Shown here in pieces: positions 10,600 through 21,838 of a stretch of 64,000 nt of DNA. The notes below the pieces were generated by a model that had not been told where the DNA came from, did not search any database, and saw only the letters and a program-made list of their open reading frames with translations. The position numbers and the translations under genes are program-made. This DNA comes from Tipula vernalis (lineage: Eukaryota > Arthropoda > Insecta > Diptera > Tipulidae): positions 255,010,461 to 255,074,460 of the forward strand of contig OY282559.1 of the NCBI GenBank assembly GCA_958295665.1, given 5' to 3'. Every line of letters starts with the position of its first letter. The stretch's first letter is position 1.

Positions 10600-11665
10600 A
10601 TGATATATCCTTTTATATTCAGGCGATGCATCATCAAGAGGAGTGGAAGCAGAGAAGTAAAGCATTTTCGGCACTATGTGGAAGGATTCGAGTTTACCAC
10701 CATGCTGGAGAATATGCCTGATCTGAGCCATAAATTGCAGGGTTACAAATTTAATAACGAATATCGTAAAGACCACCTTAACATTGTACGTGTTGCTCTC
10801 TTTCGCGCATTCTGCGAATCATTGCCGGACCAAGAAGATCCCAATTTTAATGGCACGTTTTGGGTCGAATTGGACTCACCGGCCTTCAGAGATGACGAAT
10901 ATTTAAATTTGATTCATAAATATCACAATTTTACTAATGCCGAAAATAATTTTAAAGTCGAGGATGGCAAATTGCTAATCTCACTATCATATGGTATTCA
11001 TTTTGAAGGCACCGATATACCAAATTGGAAACTTTGCATCCCAAAAAGCTTACTTCTGCCTATTTTAGATACTGCACACATACCACCTTCCTCTAGACAC
11101 ATGGGTATCTATAAGACTCTGGAGAGAATACAACGTTATTACTATTGGTTTGCCATGGCCGAAGATGTTCGACGATTTATTAATAATTGTCCGAGGTGCA
11201 AAATGTCAAAAGCAACCAATTACGCTACGCGTCCGCCAATGGGTAATTCACAGGTAAGCGTGCGTCTATTTCAAAAGATTTATATCGATTGGTCCGTACC
11301 CCTGCTCGAGAAATGGAAATACGTGTGTATTGATCGTGCTCAATCATTATTCTAAGTTTGCACGCCTCAAAGCATTTCGAGATGCTTCTACTCCGTCTCT
11401 GTGCGAATATTTTAAAAAGGAAATCTTTCTCTTGTTTTCTGTTCCAGAAATGATTGTTTCTGATAACGGTAGACAATTTCAGTCTAATTTATTAGCTAAT
11501 CTTGTGAATCGTTACGGAATTCAGCATATGAAAATTCCGCTCCACCCTCCTCATAGTAATGGATCTGGAAGAACTAATCGAACTATTTTACAGATAATCC
11601 GGTCATACTTAGGAGAAAATCATATAAATTGGGACCCTCGAAAATGTCGTCCATTCATCTACTGA
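10600..11665 (+). pseudogene. Integrase of old Ty3/gypsy relic
   Basis: After a deletion that removes nearly all of RNase H, the frame holds a 70-residue linker and then the zinc-binding domain (H-I-P-P-S-S-R-H-M-G near 11080, C-P-R-C-K near 11190). The core follows: Y-I-D-W-S near 11282, a frameshift near 11335, V-S-D-N-G-R-Q-F near 11457, and a region H-P-P-H-S-N-G-S-G-R near 11545 where the family normally has N-G-x-x-E-R. The catalytic Glu therefore appears replaced by Gly. Closest resemblance is to insect gypsy elements with a long RNase H-integrase spacer. Confidence 0.8.
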
Positions 11666-11874
11666 AACGTGAAAACGAACATGATGTAAGTTTAAATTCA
11701 AGAGCAGCTGAAGCATCTAAGGGATGCAAATTTAAAATCTCAACGGCAGTACATTAGGCAAAGCAAACCAAGAGAACTAACCATTGGACAAAAGGTATTT
11801 GGTGGGACGTACACCCAAAGCGCTGCACCTAGACAATTTGCCTCGATATTTGCCCCAAAATTCACACCTGCACT

Positions 11875-12023
11875 CTTATTCCGTAAAAAATAAGATAATG
11901 TGTAAACGTGAAAACGGGTAAACTTTGTGAATTTTTACTAAAATTACAATAAATTGTTTTTCGATTCTCTTTTCGTTCACTGTTTATCACGTGTACACAT
12001 TATCTTATTTTTTATAGAATAAG
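11875..12023. mobile_element. Small inverted-repeat element (MITE) in gypsy relic
   Basis: 149 bp beginning CTTATTCCGTAAAAAATAAG and ending with its near inverse. The inverted repeats are about 42 bp each with a few mismatches. It splits the gypsy tail: coding similarity stops at about 11874 and resumes near 12030 (stretch A-R-V-G-N-V-A-Y-T-L-Q-D-P). No clear target duplication could be read and the superfamily is unknown. Confidence 0.75.
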
Positions 12024-12375
12024 GCTACTGCTATTATAACAGCCCGAGTAGGAAATGTCGCTTATACATTGCAAGACCCGACAGGTAAATCTTTAGTTAC
12101 GTATCACGCCAAGGACATTCCGACCTAACCGGAAATAGTCTTACTCGAGATACTTGTGCCGGCTTATGAGACTCTCAGGGTGTGGGACGTCCCCACGATG
12201 TAACGATTTTATCGCCACGTAAGAACATAACAAGTTGGTTTTCTCGTTGCATTCTGTAATCGAGTGTTTTCCCTCTATAGCATCCAGAATTTTTGGCTAG
12301 TGGTTGGTTTGCACGTAAAATGAAACTAAATGGATGGAAATAAAAGTGACCGAATTTTGAAATACCTGTTCGCTT

Positions 12376-13130
12376 TTATAATAGTACACGTACATTTTCA
12401 AATACGTGCGCAGTAAGACACTTCTTGAATACATTAACGTCGGATTGATGCCTTAAATAAGATGAAAGATTGTTATAAATCATAAGCCCTCTGTAAAAAA
12501 CATTGCTGTCGAATGCAGATGTAAGAAAAAGTGTATTTCTAATAAGCGATCGTCTTCTTGTATCATGATCATCTATTTCTGACATACGAGTTAATACAAA
12601 ATTGTGCTTAATATGATCATATATAATTTTATGCATTAATAATAATAATTCTCTTGATATTATCATATTTATTTAAGCATAAGAATTCTTGAAATAGGTA
12701 GACTGTAGGTGTTCTGATATGCAAACCTAGGATATTTTTTATGGCCTTCTTTTGTAATAGAAATACTTCACTTAAGTACTTTTTTTCCCCACCGCTCCAA
12801 ATTGGGTTTAAATAAACTAAGTGTGTAGGAATATAAGCATAGTAAATGTTTCTTTTAACGTTTCTTGGTAATATCTTTCTTGTTTTTTGTAACAGAAAAA
12901 TGTAATGCATTATTTTGTTTTTTACATTCTCAATATGTAACTGCCATTTAATCTTACTGTCCAAAATCAGCCCTAAATAATATTTGTTGACTCTTTCAAT
13001 TACTTCATCGTTGTATTTTAACTCGAGGATTGAATCGGGTTCATTTACAATTTTGTTTTCAAATATCATATACTTAGTTTTATTTATATTCAAAATTAAT
13101 AAATTGGTATTAAACCACTGTTGCAACATT
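12376..13130 (-). pseudogene. LINE A: RT thumb and C-terminal region
   Basis: Two overlapping minus-strand frames. The upstream one (13129-12629) carries the region after the RT active site: W-F-N-T-N-L-L-I-L-N-I-N-K-T-K-Y, then Y-Y-L-G-L-I-L-D-S-K-I-K-W and L-L-Q-K-K-A-I-K-N-I-L-G. The second (12666-12376) carries the conserved C-terminal element F-Y-R-G-L-M-I-Y-N-N-L, typical of Jockey- and CR1-group LINEs. A frameshift near 12640 separates them. Confidence 0.8.
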
Positions 13131-13328
13131 TTTAAGAGCTACTAAAAACTAAAGCAATATCATCAGCATAGATCTGAATCATACCCCTCAAACTTACACC
13201 AACAATGTCGTTAGTAAAAATCTTAAAAAAGGTAGGACCCAAAACCGAACCCTGAGGAACTCCGATACTTGAAATGTCGATATTGCTTTTAATATTACCT
13301 ATCTCAACAAACTGCGCTCTATTATATA
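13131..13328 (-). pseudogene. LINE A: RT palm with active site
   Basis: Minus-strand translation shows G-V-P-Q-G-S-V-L-G-P (about 13262-13233) followed by I-Y-A-D-D-I-A (about 13176-13156), RT motifs 4 and 5 of LINEs. A stop lies just after the motif near 13140. The catalytic Asp pair is intact. Confidence 0.85.
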
Positions 13329-13740
13329 AGCCGCGTTTTCCATGAGAACTGCACTAGAACTCGATAAACTTTAAATTCCTTTTATTCCATGTAAAACGAA
13401 AAAAAATAAATTCTTAAAGCGCGAATGTGTAGTGTAGTTGATATAATTACATATTTTAAGTTTAAAAATTTCCCCCTTCAGTTATTTCATCAATATTTTC
13501 TAATTTCTTGCTGACGTCATTACACGCAACTACACTCGATAAATTCATGGGTTTATCCAGTGTAACTAAAAAATAAGCTATAATTATCATTATTTATTGC
13601 TGTAACAACTTAAAATGTGTATTTATGTGAAATGCACTACACATTATCACTTTATGAATTTATTTTTTTTCTGTTTACATAGAATAAAAGGAATTAAAAA
13701 TTTATCGAGTTCTAGTGCAGTTCTCATGGAAAACACGACT
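13329..13740. mobile_element. 412-bp MITE inserted in LINE A RT
   Basis: The ends are inverted repeats of about 58 bp with few mismatches. Left starts AGCCGCGTTTTCCATGAGAA; right is its near inverse. A 3-bp ATA repeat flanks it (13326-13328, 13741-13743), and excising the element plus one ATA restores the LINE frame (F-E-S-Y-L-Y-N-R-A-Q). A 3-bp target site would suit PIF/Harbinger-type mobilisation, but this is inference. It has no coding capacity. Confidence 0.85.
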
Positions 13741-14480
13741 ATAAATAGCTTTCGAAAAAGGTCATATATTCACAATTAAAATTTAGTTTCCTTAATTTCC
13801 ATAACAAAATTTTATGATTAACTGTGTCGAAGGCCTTACTTAAATACAAAAACAGCACAGAGACAAATTTCTTTTTTTATATTTCAACAGTAACATTATT
13901 TATTAAATTAAGGCACGCCGCAGTAGTATTTGGGTTCCTGGTAAAGCCAAATTTTCATTTGCTTATATTATGTTGTTTGATTCTAGAAATGATTCAATTC
14001 TCCCATTTATGACATTTGCGAAAATTTTTATAATTAAAATAGGTCGATAGTTACTTACAAGGGTTGCAGAACCGCTTTTAAATATTGGAGTAATGCCAGA
14101 TAGCTTTAAACAATCAGGAAATATTTTATTTTTTATACAAACATTAATAAGCTGGCTAATAATATTTTTAAGTTTTCCGGTATTTCGAATTATAAATCTA
14201 TTAGAAATGTTATTGCAACCTGTTGCTGAGCGACCCTTTAATTTTTTTTATGATATTAACAATCTCACCATCCCTAACATTACTAAAATCTATAGGGCAA
14301 ACAATATTATGACGAATGTGTTGAAAGACTGCTTCTGATGGCGTTTGCAGATGCTTTACTAAATTCACTGGTGCTGTATTAAAATAAGTATTAAACTCAA
14401 TCACTATTTTATTGGTGTCATTGACGATTACTTTCTTAATTTCCAGATTGATTTCCCTATTATTAATTCTTTTTTTTTAA
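13741..14480 (-). pseudogene. LINE A: RT N-terminal region
   Basis: Minus-strand pieces in varying frames: F-N-T-Y-F-N near 14395 (end of the endonuclease-RT linker), a P-I-F-K-S-G-S-A and N-Y-R-P-I region near 14085-14040 (RT motif 1), and L-S-K-A-F-D-T-V-N-H near 13840-13810 (motif 3 with the first catalytic Asp). Typical of Jockey/CR1-group RT. Confidence 0.8.
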
Positions 14481-14482
14481 TA

Positions 14483-16965
14483 CATAATCCCCCGCTTTAC
14501 GGACGCTCGCTTAACGGAAATTCGATATTATGGACATGGTTAATTAAGTATCAAAATTTCGGTATACGAATGAAATATTCGCAATTACGGACAAAATATA
14601 TTTTTTTCTGTTTTGCTTACATTTTTTGTGAGGAATCCCAAAAATAAAATAATAAAAAAGATGTTTAGTACATAAATACAGTTTATGCTTGGTTTTGTTT
14701 TACGGGGAATCCCAAAATAGTTATCAAACATTCTTACGAATTACAATAGTTTTTGATGTTATGCGGTATAGTGCAGTGTTAATTTATTTACGCTCTATAT
14801 TTTTAATTCAATTAAATTTAATTAAATTTCTCTAATATTGCTAAAATGTCTGAAAAGCGAATAGCAAGCATCGACGAAAAGCATGTAAAAAAAGTGCGAA
14901 AATCAAAACCATTAGAATTAAAATTAGATATTTTAAGACGGTTTGACGCGGGCCAAAAAAATAATGAAATCGCCAAAGTTTTGGGCCTAGCTACTTCAAC
15001 AATTAATACAATAAAGGACAACAGAGATACAATTTTATCAAGTGTAAAAAGGGTAACACTCCTAACCGCAAAAAATGTGTCAAGACAAAGAAGTGGATTA
15101 TGGAGGAGATGGAACGGCGGCTTAGTGTATGGATAGACCATCAAACTAACAGAAACGTACCATTAAGCACGATTGTAATACAAGAGAAAGCTAAGCATCT
15201 TCACGCTGATTTGGTTACTAAACATGGTGAATCATCTCGTGCGGAGCCGTTTTTAGCTAGCAAAGGATGGTTTGACCGATTCAAGAAGCGGCATTCTTTG
15301 CATAATATAAAAGCTGTAGGGGAGCGGCTAGTGCAGATGTCGAGGGAGCGAAAGCGTATCCAGAAGAATTTTTAAAAATTATACAGACCGGTGGAAACAC
15401 GTCACAACAGGTGTACAATGTCGATGAGATGGGGCTTTTTTGGAAGCGGATGCCCGCAAGGACTTTTATCTCTAAAGACGAGAAATCAGCTTCAGGTTTC
15501 AAGGCAGCCAAAGATCGAATTACAGTTTTGATAGGAGAAAACGCTGCTGGTGATCATAAATTAAAACCGCTACTCCTTTATCATTCGTAAAATCCACGAG
15601 CCTTCAAAGGAATAAATAAGTCACAGCTTGGAATCACTTGGCGCTCAAACAAAAAAGGCTGGATGACAACACGCATTTTTGAAGAATGGCTAAATAATGA
15701 TTTCCTAAATTCAATTTCGAAATTTAACGCTGATCAAAATATTTCAAACAAAGCTTTATTAATCGTTGACAATGCCCCCAACCATAAACTAAATAACGTC
15801 CCGGAAAACATCAAAGTGGTATTTCTACCCCCAAATACAACACCATTACTGCAGCCAATGGACCAGGATGTTATTGCTAATTTTAAGGCCTACTACCTTC
15901 GTCGAGTTTTCAAAAATCTAATTGAGTCTATTGATGGGTTGAACCAACCCTCAATTAAGGAATTTTGGAAAAAATTCAATATAAAGGATGCAGTAAATTA
16001 TAAAATCATGGGAAGAGGTAAAGCATGCCACTATGAATGGCGCGTGGATGAAATTGTGGCCCGAGTGTACGGATAAATTTCAATCTGCTGGTCCCTTACA
16101 TGACATCACATTAGAAATTCAAAATGAAATCGTTGCCATTGCGCATGAAGCTGGAATGAGTGAAGTAGACACCGCAGGTATATCACGACTCTTAGAATGT
16201 GCTGATGAAGACATTTCCAATGAAGAATTGTTAATGCTAGTAGAAAAAACCACCGATGTGCGACAGACGGAGAATTCTACTCAGCATGAAAACTTCCGTA
16301 TTTTGACAACAAATAAAACGTCAAAAGCATTTTCTCTTATTGAAGACGCCATGGACATTTTTTCTGAGAATGATCTGTCTACAGAAAGAAGCCTTAAAGT
16401 ATCAAGACAAATTGAAAATTCTCTTCTGTGCTACAAGGAATTGTACCGAGATTCTAAGAAACCAGCAAAACAAACCTTTCTAGACTGTTATTTTTCCAAA
16501 ATAACTGAAACATCTACTGTTGAAGAATGTCCTGATGGAAATTATAGCGACAGCTCCGGTAAACTATCGACCAGCTCAGAAGACCTCTGAATTACATTTA
16601 ATAATTTAAGAGTTATAAAAAATAACTGAATTAATGATTTGCATGAATTTATTTTATTTATTGAAAATGAATAAATGGTTTGAGTTTTATTGAAATTTAT
16701 TCATTACTTTTGTGTTTTTACGGTTTCCTTACTTTATAAAATTAGGTTTCGTATAACGCAGTTTGAAAACCCTGTATATTCCCATTATTAGTGTGAATCT
16801 ATAGTAAAATTGGGTTCTTTTACGGGTATTTTTACTAGCTGGAACGCATCTATCACTTTCCAATAGGATCTCATAGTAATAGCGGTTTCGTTTAACGGAT
16901 TTTCGATTTACGGACAGTTTATGAGGAACGCATCCTGTGTTGTTCCCCAAAGCGGGGGATTACTG
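14483..16965 (+). mobile_element. Pogo/Tigger-type DNA transposon
   Basis: About 2.5 kb with short inverted ends: left CATAATCCCCCGCTTTACGG, right (read inverted) CAGTAATCCCCCGCTTTGGG. It is flanked by TA at 14481-14482 and 16966-16967, the target of the Tc1/mariner/pogo superfamily. It carries one transposase, now broken. It sits inside LINE A between the linker and the RT. Confidence 0.9.
14846..16590 (+). pseudogene. Pogo/Tigger transposase (CENPB-like DNA binding plus DDD core)
   Basis: Starts at ATG 14846. Residues about 20-70 form the CENPB-type N-terminal helix-turn-helix (K-L-D-I-L-R-R-F-D-A-G, A-T-S-T-I-N-T-I). The second DNA-binding domain follows in another frame at 15100-15340 (A-S-K-G-W-F-D-R-F-K-K-R-H). 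The DDE core keeps all three acidic residues: N-V-D-E-M-G-L-F-W near 15418, I-V-D-N-A-P-N-H near 15763 and Q-P-M-D-Q-D-V-I near 15855. Breaks are a frameshift near 15105, a one-base loss near 15325, a TAA near 15588 and a frameshift near 16000. The C-terminal tail (16033-16590) is acidic and Ser-rich as in Tigger proteins. Confidence 0.9.
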
Positions 16966-16967
16966 TA

Positions 16968-17336
16968 TATGCTTATTAAAATTATTCCATAAAATTTTTG
17001 GATTGTCAATACTATCGTCAAATATTCTATTATAATACGCAGTTTTTGCTACTCTATTTTAGCACTGACAGTTTTTTCATATTACGTGTACCTTTCTTTA
17101 CAGTAATCGGAATAGAGATATTTTTTTTTAAGACGATGGAATTTCTCTCTCTGTTTATTAAGAGAAAATATAGCACCATTTATCCATTCCTTTTAAAACT
17201 TAGTAGATGATTTGTATTTAATTTTTTTGCTATATGTATTTCATTATTAGAAACCTTAATTTATTTATTAATTCTGAAAAACTGTTTGTACTACTAAGGT
17301 CATTCCTCAAGCCATCCTTATCCATTTGATCATAAT
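16968..17336 (-). pseudogene. LINE A: linker between endonuclease and RT
   Basis: Minus-strand reading gives the conserved linker motif Y-Y-N-R-I-F-D-D-S with N-P-K-I-L-W-N-N-F-N (about 17040-16975). Upstream comes a basic helix-rich stretch containing S-L-N-K-Q-R-E-K-F-H-R-L and D-Y-C-K-E-R-Y. Stops occur in several places. Confidence 0.75.
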
Positions 17337-17426
17337 TAGTGATGTGCTAAATCGATATTTTTTGTTATGTTTTGTTTATTTTTTCATATGATTTTTAACA
17401 AAACAGATCGATTTAGCCCATCACTA
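17337..17426. mobile_element. 90-bp hAT-type MITE in LINE A
   Basis: Ends TAGTGATGTGCTAAATCGAT and, inverted, TAGTGATGGGCTAAATCGAT: 20 bp with one mismatch. It is flanked by a perfect 8-bp duplication ATCATAAT (17329-17336, 17427-17434). An 8-bp target site and a TAGTGATG terminus are characteristic of hAT elements. Removal restores the LINE frame (L-V-D-Y-D-Q-M-D-K-D-G). Confidence 0.9.
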
Positions 17427-17754
17427 ATCATAATCAACTAACTCTTTGAAAGTCAGTTTATTTGACAAAATCTTCTTTTTTTTTACAAACCTGAAATATA
17501 TTAGTTTATGATCCGATTTGGAGTAATCATCTAGATGAAATTTATAATTAAAATTACTCATGTCCGAAATAAATGATCTGTTATGGTTTTAATTGTATTA
17601 CTTATTAATGTAGCATAGTCAGGGTTTATTTTATTCAAGATAATATATCCAAGACTAGTTTAACATTTGAACATAATTGTCCAGAATCTTTTAGAGAATA
17701 AGTTTAAATTGAAATCCCCTAGAACAATGTTATTACTATAATTCATTAAAATAA
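17427..17754 (-). pseudogene. LINE A: endonuclease C-terminal half
   Basis: Minus-strand translation has I-V-L-G-D-F-N-L-N (about 17733-17707), the APE-type endonuclease motif with catalytic Asp and Asn, and S-K-S-D-H-K-L-I near 17515, which carries the catalytic His. This nuclease nicks target DNA to prime reverse transcription. It is interrupted by stops and joined upstream to 22699-22990 across the Foldback-like insertion. Confidence 0.85.
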
Positions 17755-17763
17755 TTTCAAATT

Positions 17764-17893
17764 GGGATCGGTACGTAATCCCTCATTTCATAATCTCAGC
17801 TACAAAATCTCCTATTTTCTTTAAAATCTTCGAATTACAAAATCTCCTAATTACAAAATCACCAAATCTTAAAATCTCCTAAAACCACCTTTT
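17764..17893 (+). repeat. Left arm of Foldback-like element
   Basis: Contains at least four degenerate copies of AATTACAAAATCTCC, head to tail, matching the inverted right arm. Shorter than the right arm and without its palindrome. Confidence 0.75.
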
Positions 17894-17929
17894 GAGTAAT
17901 TGTGTTGTTTGGGATAGCGACATGTGTGA

Positions 17930-18180
<251 letters not shown>

Positions 18181-18561
18181 TCAGCAGTTAGATCCCTCAG
18201 AGTCGGTTTTAGAGGAACACAGACGGCAGTGGTCAGTCTCCCAACGGCTTTCGCCAGGAAAGCATTGGAGATTGGTAAAGTTCGGATCGGATGGGTCGTC
18301 AGTCACATTCGACAAACTACCATAGTAGCCAAGTGCTACAAATGCTGGGAGTACGGTCACCGTGCTAGCACCAGTAAAGGGTCCGACAGGACAAAACATT
18401 GCCTTAGATGTGGTAAAGAAGGACACTTGGCTAAAGAATGTTCCGTGGATCCAAGCTGCATACTGTGTCGAAGGAAAAGTGAGAGCGGGCATACTGCTGG
18501 TAGCAGCAGATGCCCAGTGTACCAGAAGGCCTTCCGGGCGGCAACTAAGAAGAAAGCATGA
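18181..18561 (+). pseudogene. R1-clade LINE ORF1, C-terminal zinc-knuckle part
   Basis: Only the C-terminal quarter remains, starting where the LINE is truncated. It carries three CCHC-type knuckles in a row: C-Y-K-C-W-E-Y-G-H, C-L-R-C-G-K-E-G-H-L-A-K-E-C, and C-I-L-C-R-R-K-S-E-S-G-H, between about 18336 and 18520. Three tandem knuckles are typical of R1-clade ORF1 proteins, which bind element RNA. It ends in a TGA at 18559-18561 overlapping the ORF2 ATG. Confidence 0.9.
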
Positions 18562-21523
18562 AGATTCTCCAGCTGAATCTAAATCATTGCGAGGTGGCGC
18601 AGGACTTGATGGTGCAGACAACGAGAGAGCTGAAAATCGATGTAGCAATAGTGTGCGAACAGTATAGGAACATTGAGAGCCCAACTTGGATTTCCGATGC
18701 CTCGGGCCGAGCAGCAATCTGGACACTTGGCCTATGCCAAGTACAGGAATCCATGAAAGTGCCACGGACCGGTTTCACGTGGGTCAAGGTGAATGGAATA
18801 TATATATATATATATACAGTGTCTATGGCCCACCTAACAACCCAGTAGAGGAGTTTGAAACGCTCTTGCACCATCTTGCCGGTGAAGCAAGAGGACGCAG
18901 ACCACGCATCATCGCGGGCGATTTCAATTCTTGGGCTACGGAGTGGGGCAGCAGAGAAACAAATCGGCGAGGGGAGACACTGCTGGATTATCTTGCCTCA
19001 ATGGACGTCGTTCTAGCCAACACCGGGGACCGGTCGACTTTCACACGTGGTGGTGCCAGCTCGATAATCGACTTGACATTCACGAGTGAGTGTTTAGCAC
19101 ACTCAGGCTTAAGGTGGGAGGTCTCTAATCTTTATACACATAGTGACCACCAGGCTATCTTCTTCAATATTGCCGAAGCTGGGAAACCAAGAGGGGTAGT
19201 GAGACAGCGAAGCCACAAATGGAGTGCAAGGGCGTTCGACAGAGACACCTTCATAGCCATGCTGGAGGATGAATCGGTTGACATGGGTTCGCCGAACGAT
19301 CAGGCGGTCCAGCTTATGTCACACATTGCCAATGCCTGTGATGCCTCTATGCCAAGGACGTCGGCAAAGAACCACCGACCACCAGTATATTGGTGGAATG
19401 AAGACATTGCCGAACTCCGTATAAGACGCAACCGAAGTAGAAGATTGTGCCAGCGAGCAAGGGGTCGATCGGGCTTCAATGATTCCCAGGAACAGTACCG
19501 GAGGGATCGTAAAGCTTTGAAAAGAGCAATCAAAATAAGCAAACGTCGATGCTGGATGGAGCTATGCAAAGAGGTTGATGAGGATCCCTGGGGCAGACCA
19601 TACAGGACTGTTAAGGCAAAGCTGAGAAACTTTTCCGCTGCGAGTCCTACTTGTCCTGCCTTGCTACAAAACATCGTGAGCACGCTCTTTCCGGAACAAC
19701 GGGAACTAAACAACGACGAAATTATAATCCCACGAGGGGAGGATGTAGCACCTATTAGCATAGAGGAGCTCCTGGCAGCTTCCCGCAGAATCAAGGATAG
19801 TAAAGCCCCAGGTTTGGACAGAGTTCCCAACTCTGCACTAAGGACGACCATAGTAACCCGCCCAGATATGTTCCTTGAAGTATATAACAAGTGTCTTAAG
19901 GAAGGAGTTTTCCCTGATTGCTGGAAACGACAGCGGCTCGTGCTTTTGCCAAAATGCAGTAAACCAACAACTGAGCCTTCATGAAAGTGCTGGAGAGGAT
20001 CATATGCGACTAGATACCTTTATCGAGGAATACCAAGGCCTGTCGGAAAACCAGTATGGGTTCAGGAAGGCGCGCTCTACTGTGGATGCGGTTAGGAAAG
20101 TCATAGGAATGGCTAGCGAGGCTATCGCAGGAACACGATGGAGAAGAGGGACCAAGAAGTACTGTGTTATTGTAACCCTGGACATTAAAAACACCTTCAA
20201 CTCGGCAAGATGGAGTTGTATTTTGAAGACCCTTCAATTACTGAGAGCTCCGGGGTATATTAGGGCAATCATCCAGGATTATTTCAAGGATCGGATCTTG
20301 ACGTACCAAACAGACGACGCTAACATGATCTACAAGGTCACAGGCGGTGTTCCGCAGGGCTCGGTTCTCGGACCTTTACTGTGGAACGTTATGTATGACG
20401 CTGTGCTCAGACTAGAACTGCCACATGGTGCTAAGACTGTTGGTTTTGCTGATGACATTGCATTAGTGGTGACGGACAAGCACCTGGAGGACATCACCCT
20501 GGTTGCTAACGAGTCCATCGCTATTATCCGACGGTGGCTATCATCAGTGGGTTTGCTTCTGGCGGACCACAAGACGGAGGCAGTCCTAATAACGAGTAGG
20601 AAGCAGCGGGAGACAGTTACGCTGAAGATAGGCGGATATGAGATCCATTCTCAACCGCGACTAAAATACCTAGGGGTCTGGATTGACGCCCGACTGCGCT
20701 TCGATGAGCACTTGCGCAGAACCAGCGAGAAGGCGGCCAAGGTCACCTCGGCTCTGGCACGCATTATGCCGAACGTCGGTGGACCCAGGCAAGGCAAGAG
20801 AAGACTTGTGGCGAGTGTCGTGAGCTCTACGTTGCTGTATGCGGCCCCAGTTTGGGCGGATGCAATGACGACGAAGGCCTATGGACGGGAGATGTAGCGG
20901 TGTACCGTAGGTCTGCGCTAAGAGTAGCCTGCGCATTTCGCACGGTATCAAGTGATGCAGTATGCGTTGTGGCGTGTATGCTGCCCATAGAGATTCTGGC
21001 TAGCGAGCGCCAGCGAATGTACAACCGGAGGAGACAAGATACCCAGGCGGGCCACCGCATGATAGAACAAGAAGAGAAGGAAGAGTCCCTGCGACGATGG
21101 CAAGCCTGCTGGGATGCTTCAGTTAAGGGTAGATGGACCCATCGCCTCATTTCAAACCTAGCAACATGGACCAAGAGGAGGCATGGTGAGGTGGGCTACC
21201 ACCTGACCCAATTGTTGACTGGACATGGCTGCTTCAGGGCCTATCAACACCGGTTTAAGCTGGAGGACGATTCTAAGTGTCCAGCGTGCCCAGGAGTGAC
21301 CGAGGACGTAGTGCACGCGGCCTACGTTTGTCCATGTTTCAGATCAGAGAGAGATGAGCTATTCGGTGTACTCCACCAACAGCTAACACCCGAGAACACG
21401 GTCCCTCTTATGGTGGCCACGACAGAGAATTGGGATGCGGTAAGCAGCTTCGCAGCCCAAATTCTGATCAAGCTGAGGTCCTACGAGCGCGAAAGGCGAG
21501 GACTTGTTGAAGGTGACGGCTAG
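18558..21523 (+). pseudogene. R1-clade LINE ORF2 (endonuclease, RT, zinc knuckle)
   Basis: Starts at an ATG overlapping the ORF1 stop (ATGA at 18558), giving M-K-I-L-Q-L-N-L-N-H as in R1-clade ORF2. An endonuclease motif I-I-A-G-D-F-N-S-W-A lies near 18910 and S-D-H-Q-A near 19141. RT motifs are Y-G-F-R-K-A-R-S-T near 20054, G-G-V-P-Q-G-S-V-L-G-P near 20343 and the catalytic F-A-D-D-I-A near 20445. The C-terminal knuckle C-P-A-C-P-G-V-T-E-D-V-V-H is near 21281. Breaks: an expanded TA run at about 18798-18815 shifts the frame, a deletion with frameshift lies near 19980-20010, and a TAG ends the frame at 20897 while the coding continues from about 20852 in another frame. Confidence 0.9.
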
Positions 21524-21746
21524 AGGTAACGAGGATAGGTGAAGGGCTAATATAGCCATATCCCATTCTGTGAAGTAATGCTTGTTGGCGGTTCCACAGA
21601 ATCTTATCGGAGTTGGAAGTAGGGTTTTTAGTGGGTATTGGCTTGGCCGAGTCCCATATACGCCAGTACAGGACTTGAGATGGTCTGGTACTGGCAATGC
21701 GTAAAAGCATTTCCCCCCTTCCCAAAAAAAAAAAAAAAAAAAAAAA

Positions 21747-21838
21747 CATTCATCCATACACACAAAAACACACATACATAAACACACACGTACCTACAAA
21801 TACACACCCACACACACAGCCAGACACACATTCGGAGA
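21747..21838 (+). repeat. CA/CATA-rich repeat between the two R1-clade copies
   Basis: Impure CACA, CATA and CACCCA units continue the same microsatellite that precedes the first LINE. Confidence 0.9.

Larger units (their letters stand above)
9490..12220 (+). mobile_element. Old Ty3/gypsy pol relic
   Basis: Degenerate plus-strand pol with RT then integrase, several frameshifts, most of RNase H deleted, and no LTR found on either side. Gag is not visible. It is unlike the 1924-7132 element in sequence, so it is a separate family. A 149-bp inverted-repeat element interrupts its C-terminal tail. The following LINE A starts just beyond its end. Confidence 0.75.
18181..21746 (+). mobile_element. 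R1-clade LINE (Waldo-like) inserted in CA-type repeat
   Basis: 5'-truncated LINE with the end of ORF1, ORF2 (endonuclease, RT, C-terminal zinc knuckle), a 3' UTR and a 23-base poly(A) at 21724-21746. CATTCATCCATAC before it (18168-18180) recurs after the tail from about 21747, a target duplication of about 13 bp. R1-clade Waldo elements are known to insert in ACAY repeats, which is the target here. ORF2 is broken at about 18800 by a TA-repeat and by a small deletion and frameshift near 19980-20010. Confidence 0.85.
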
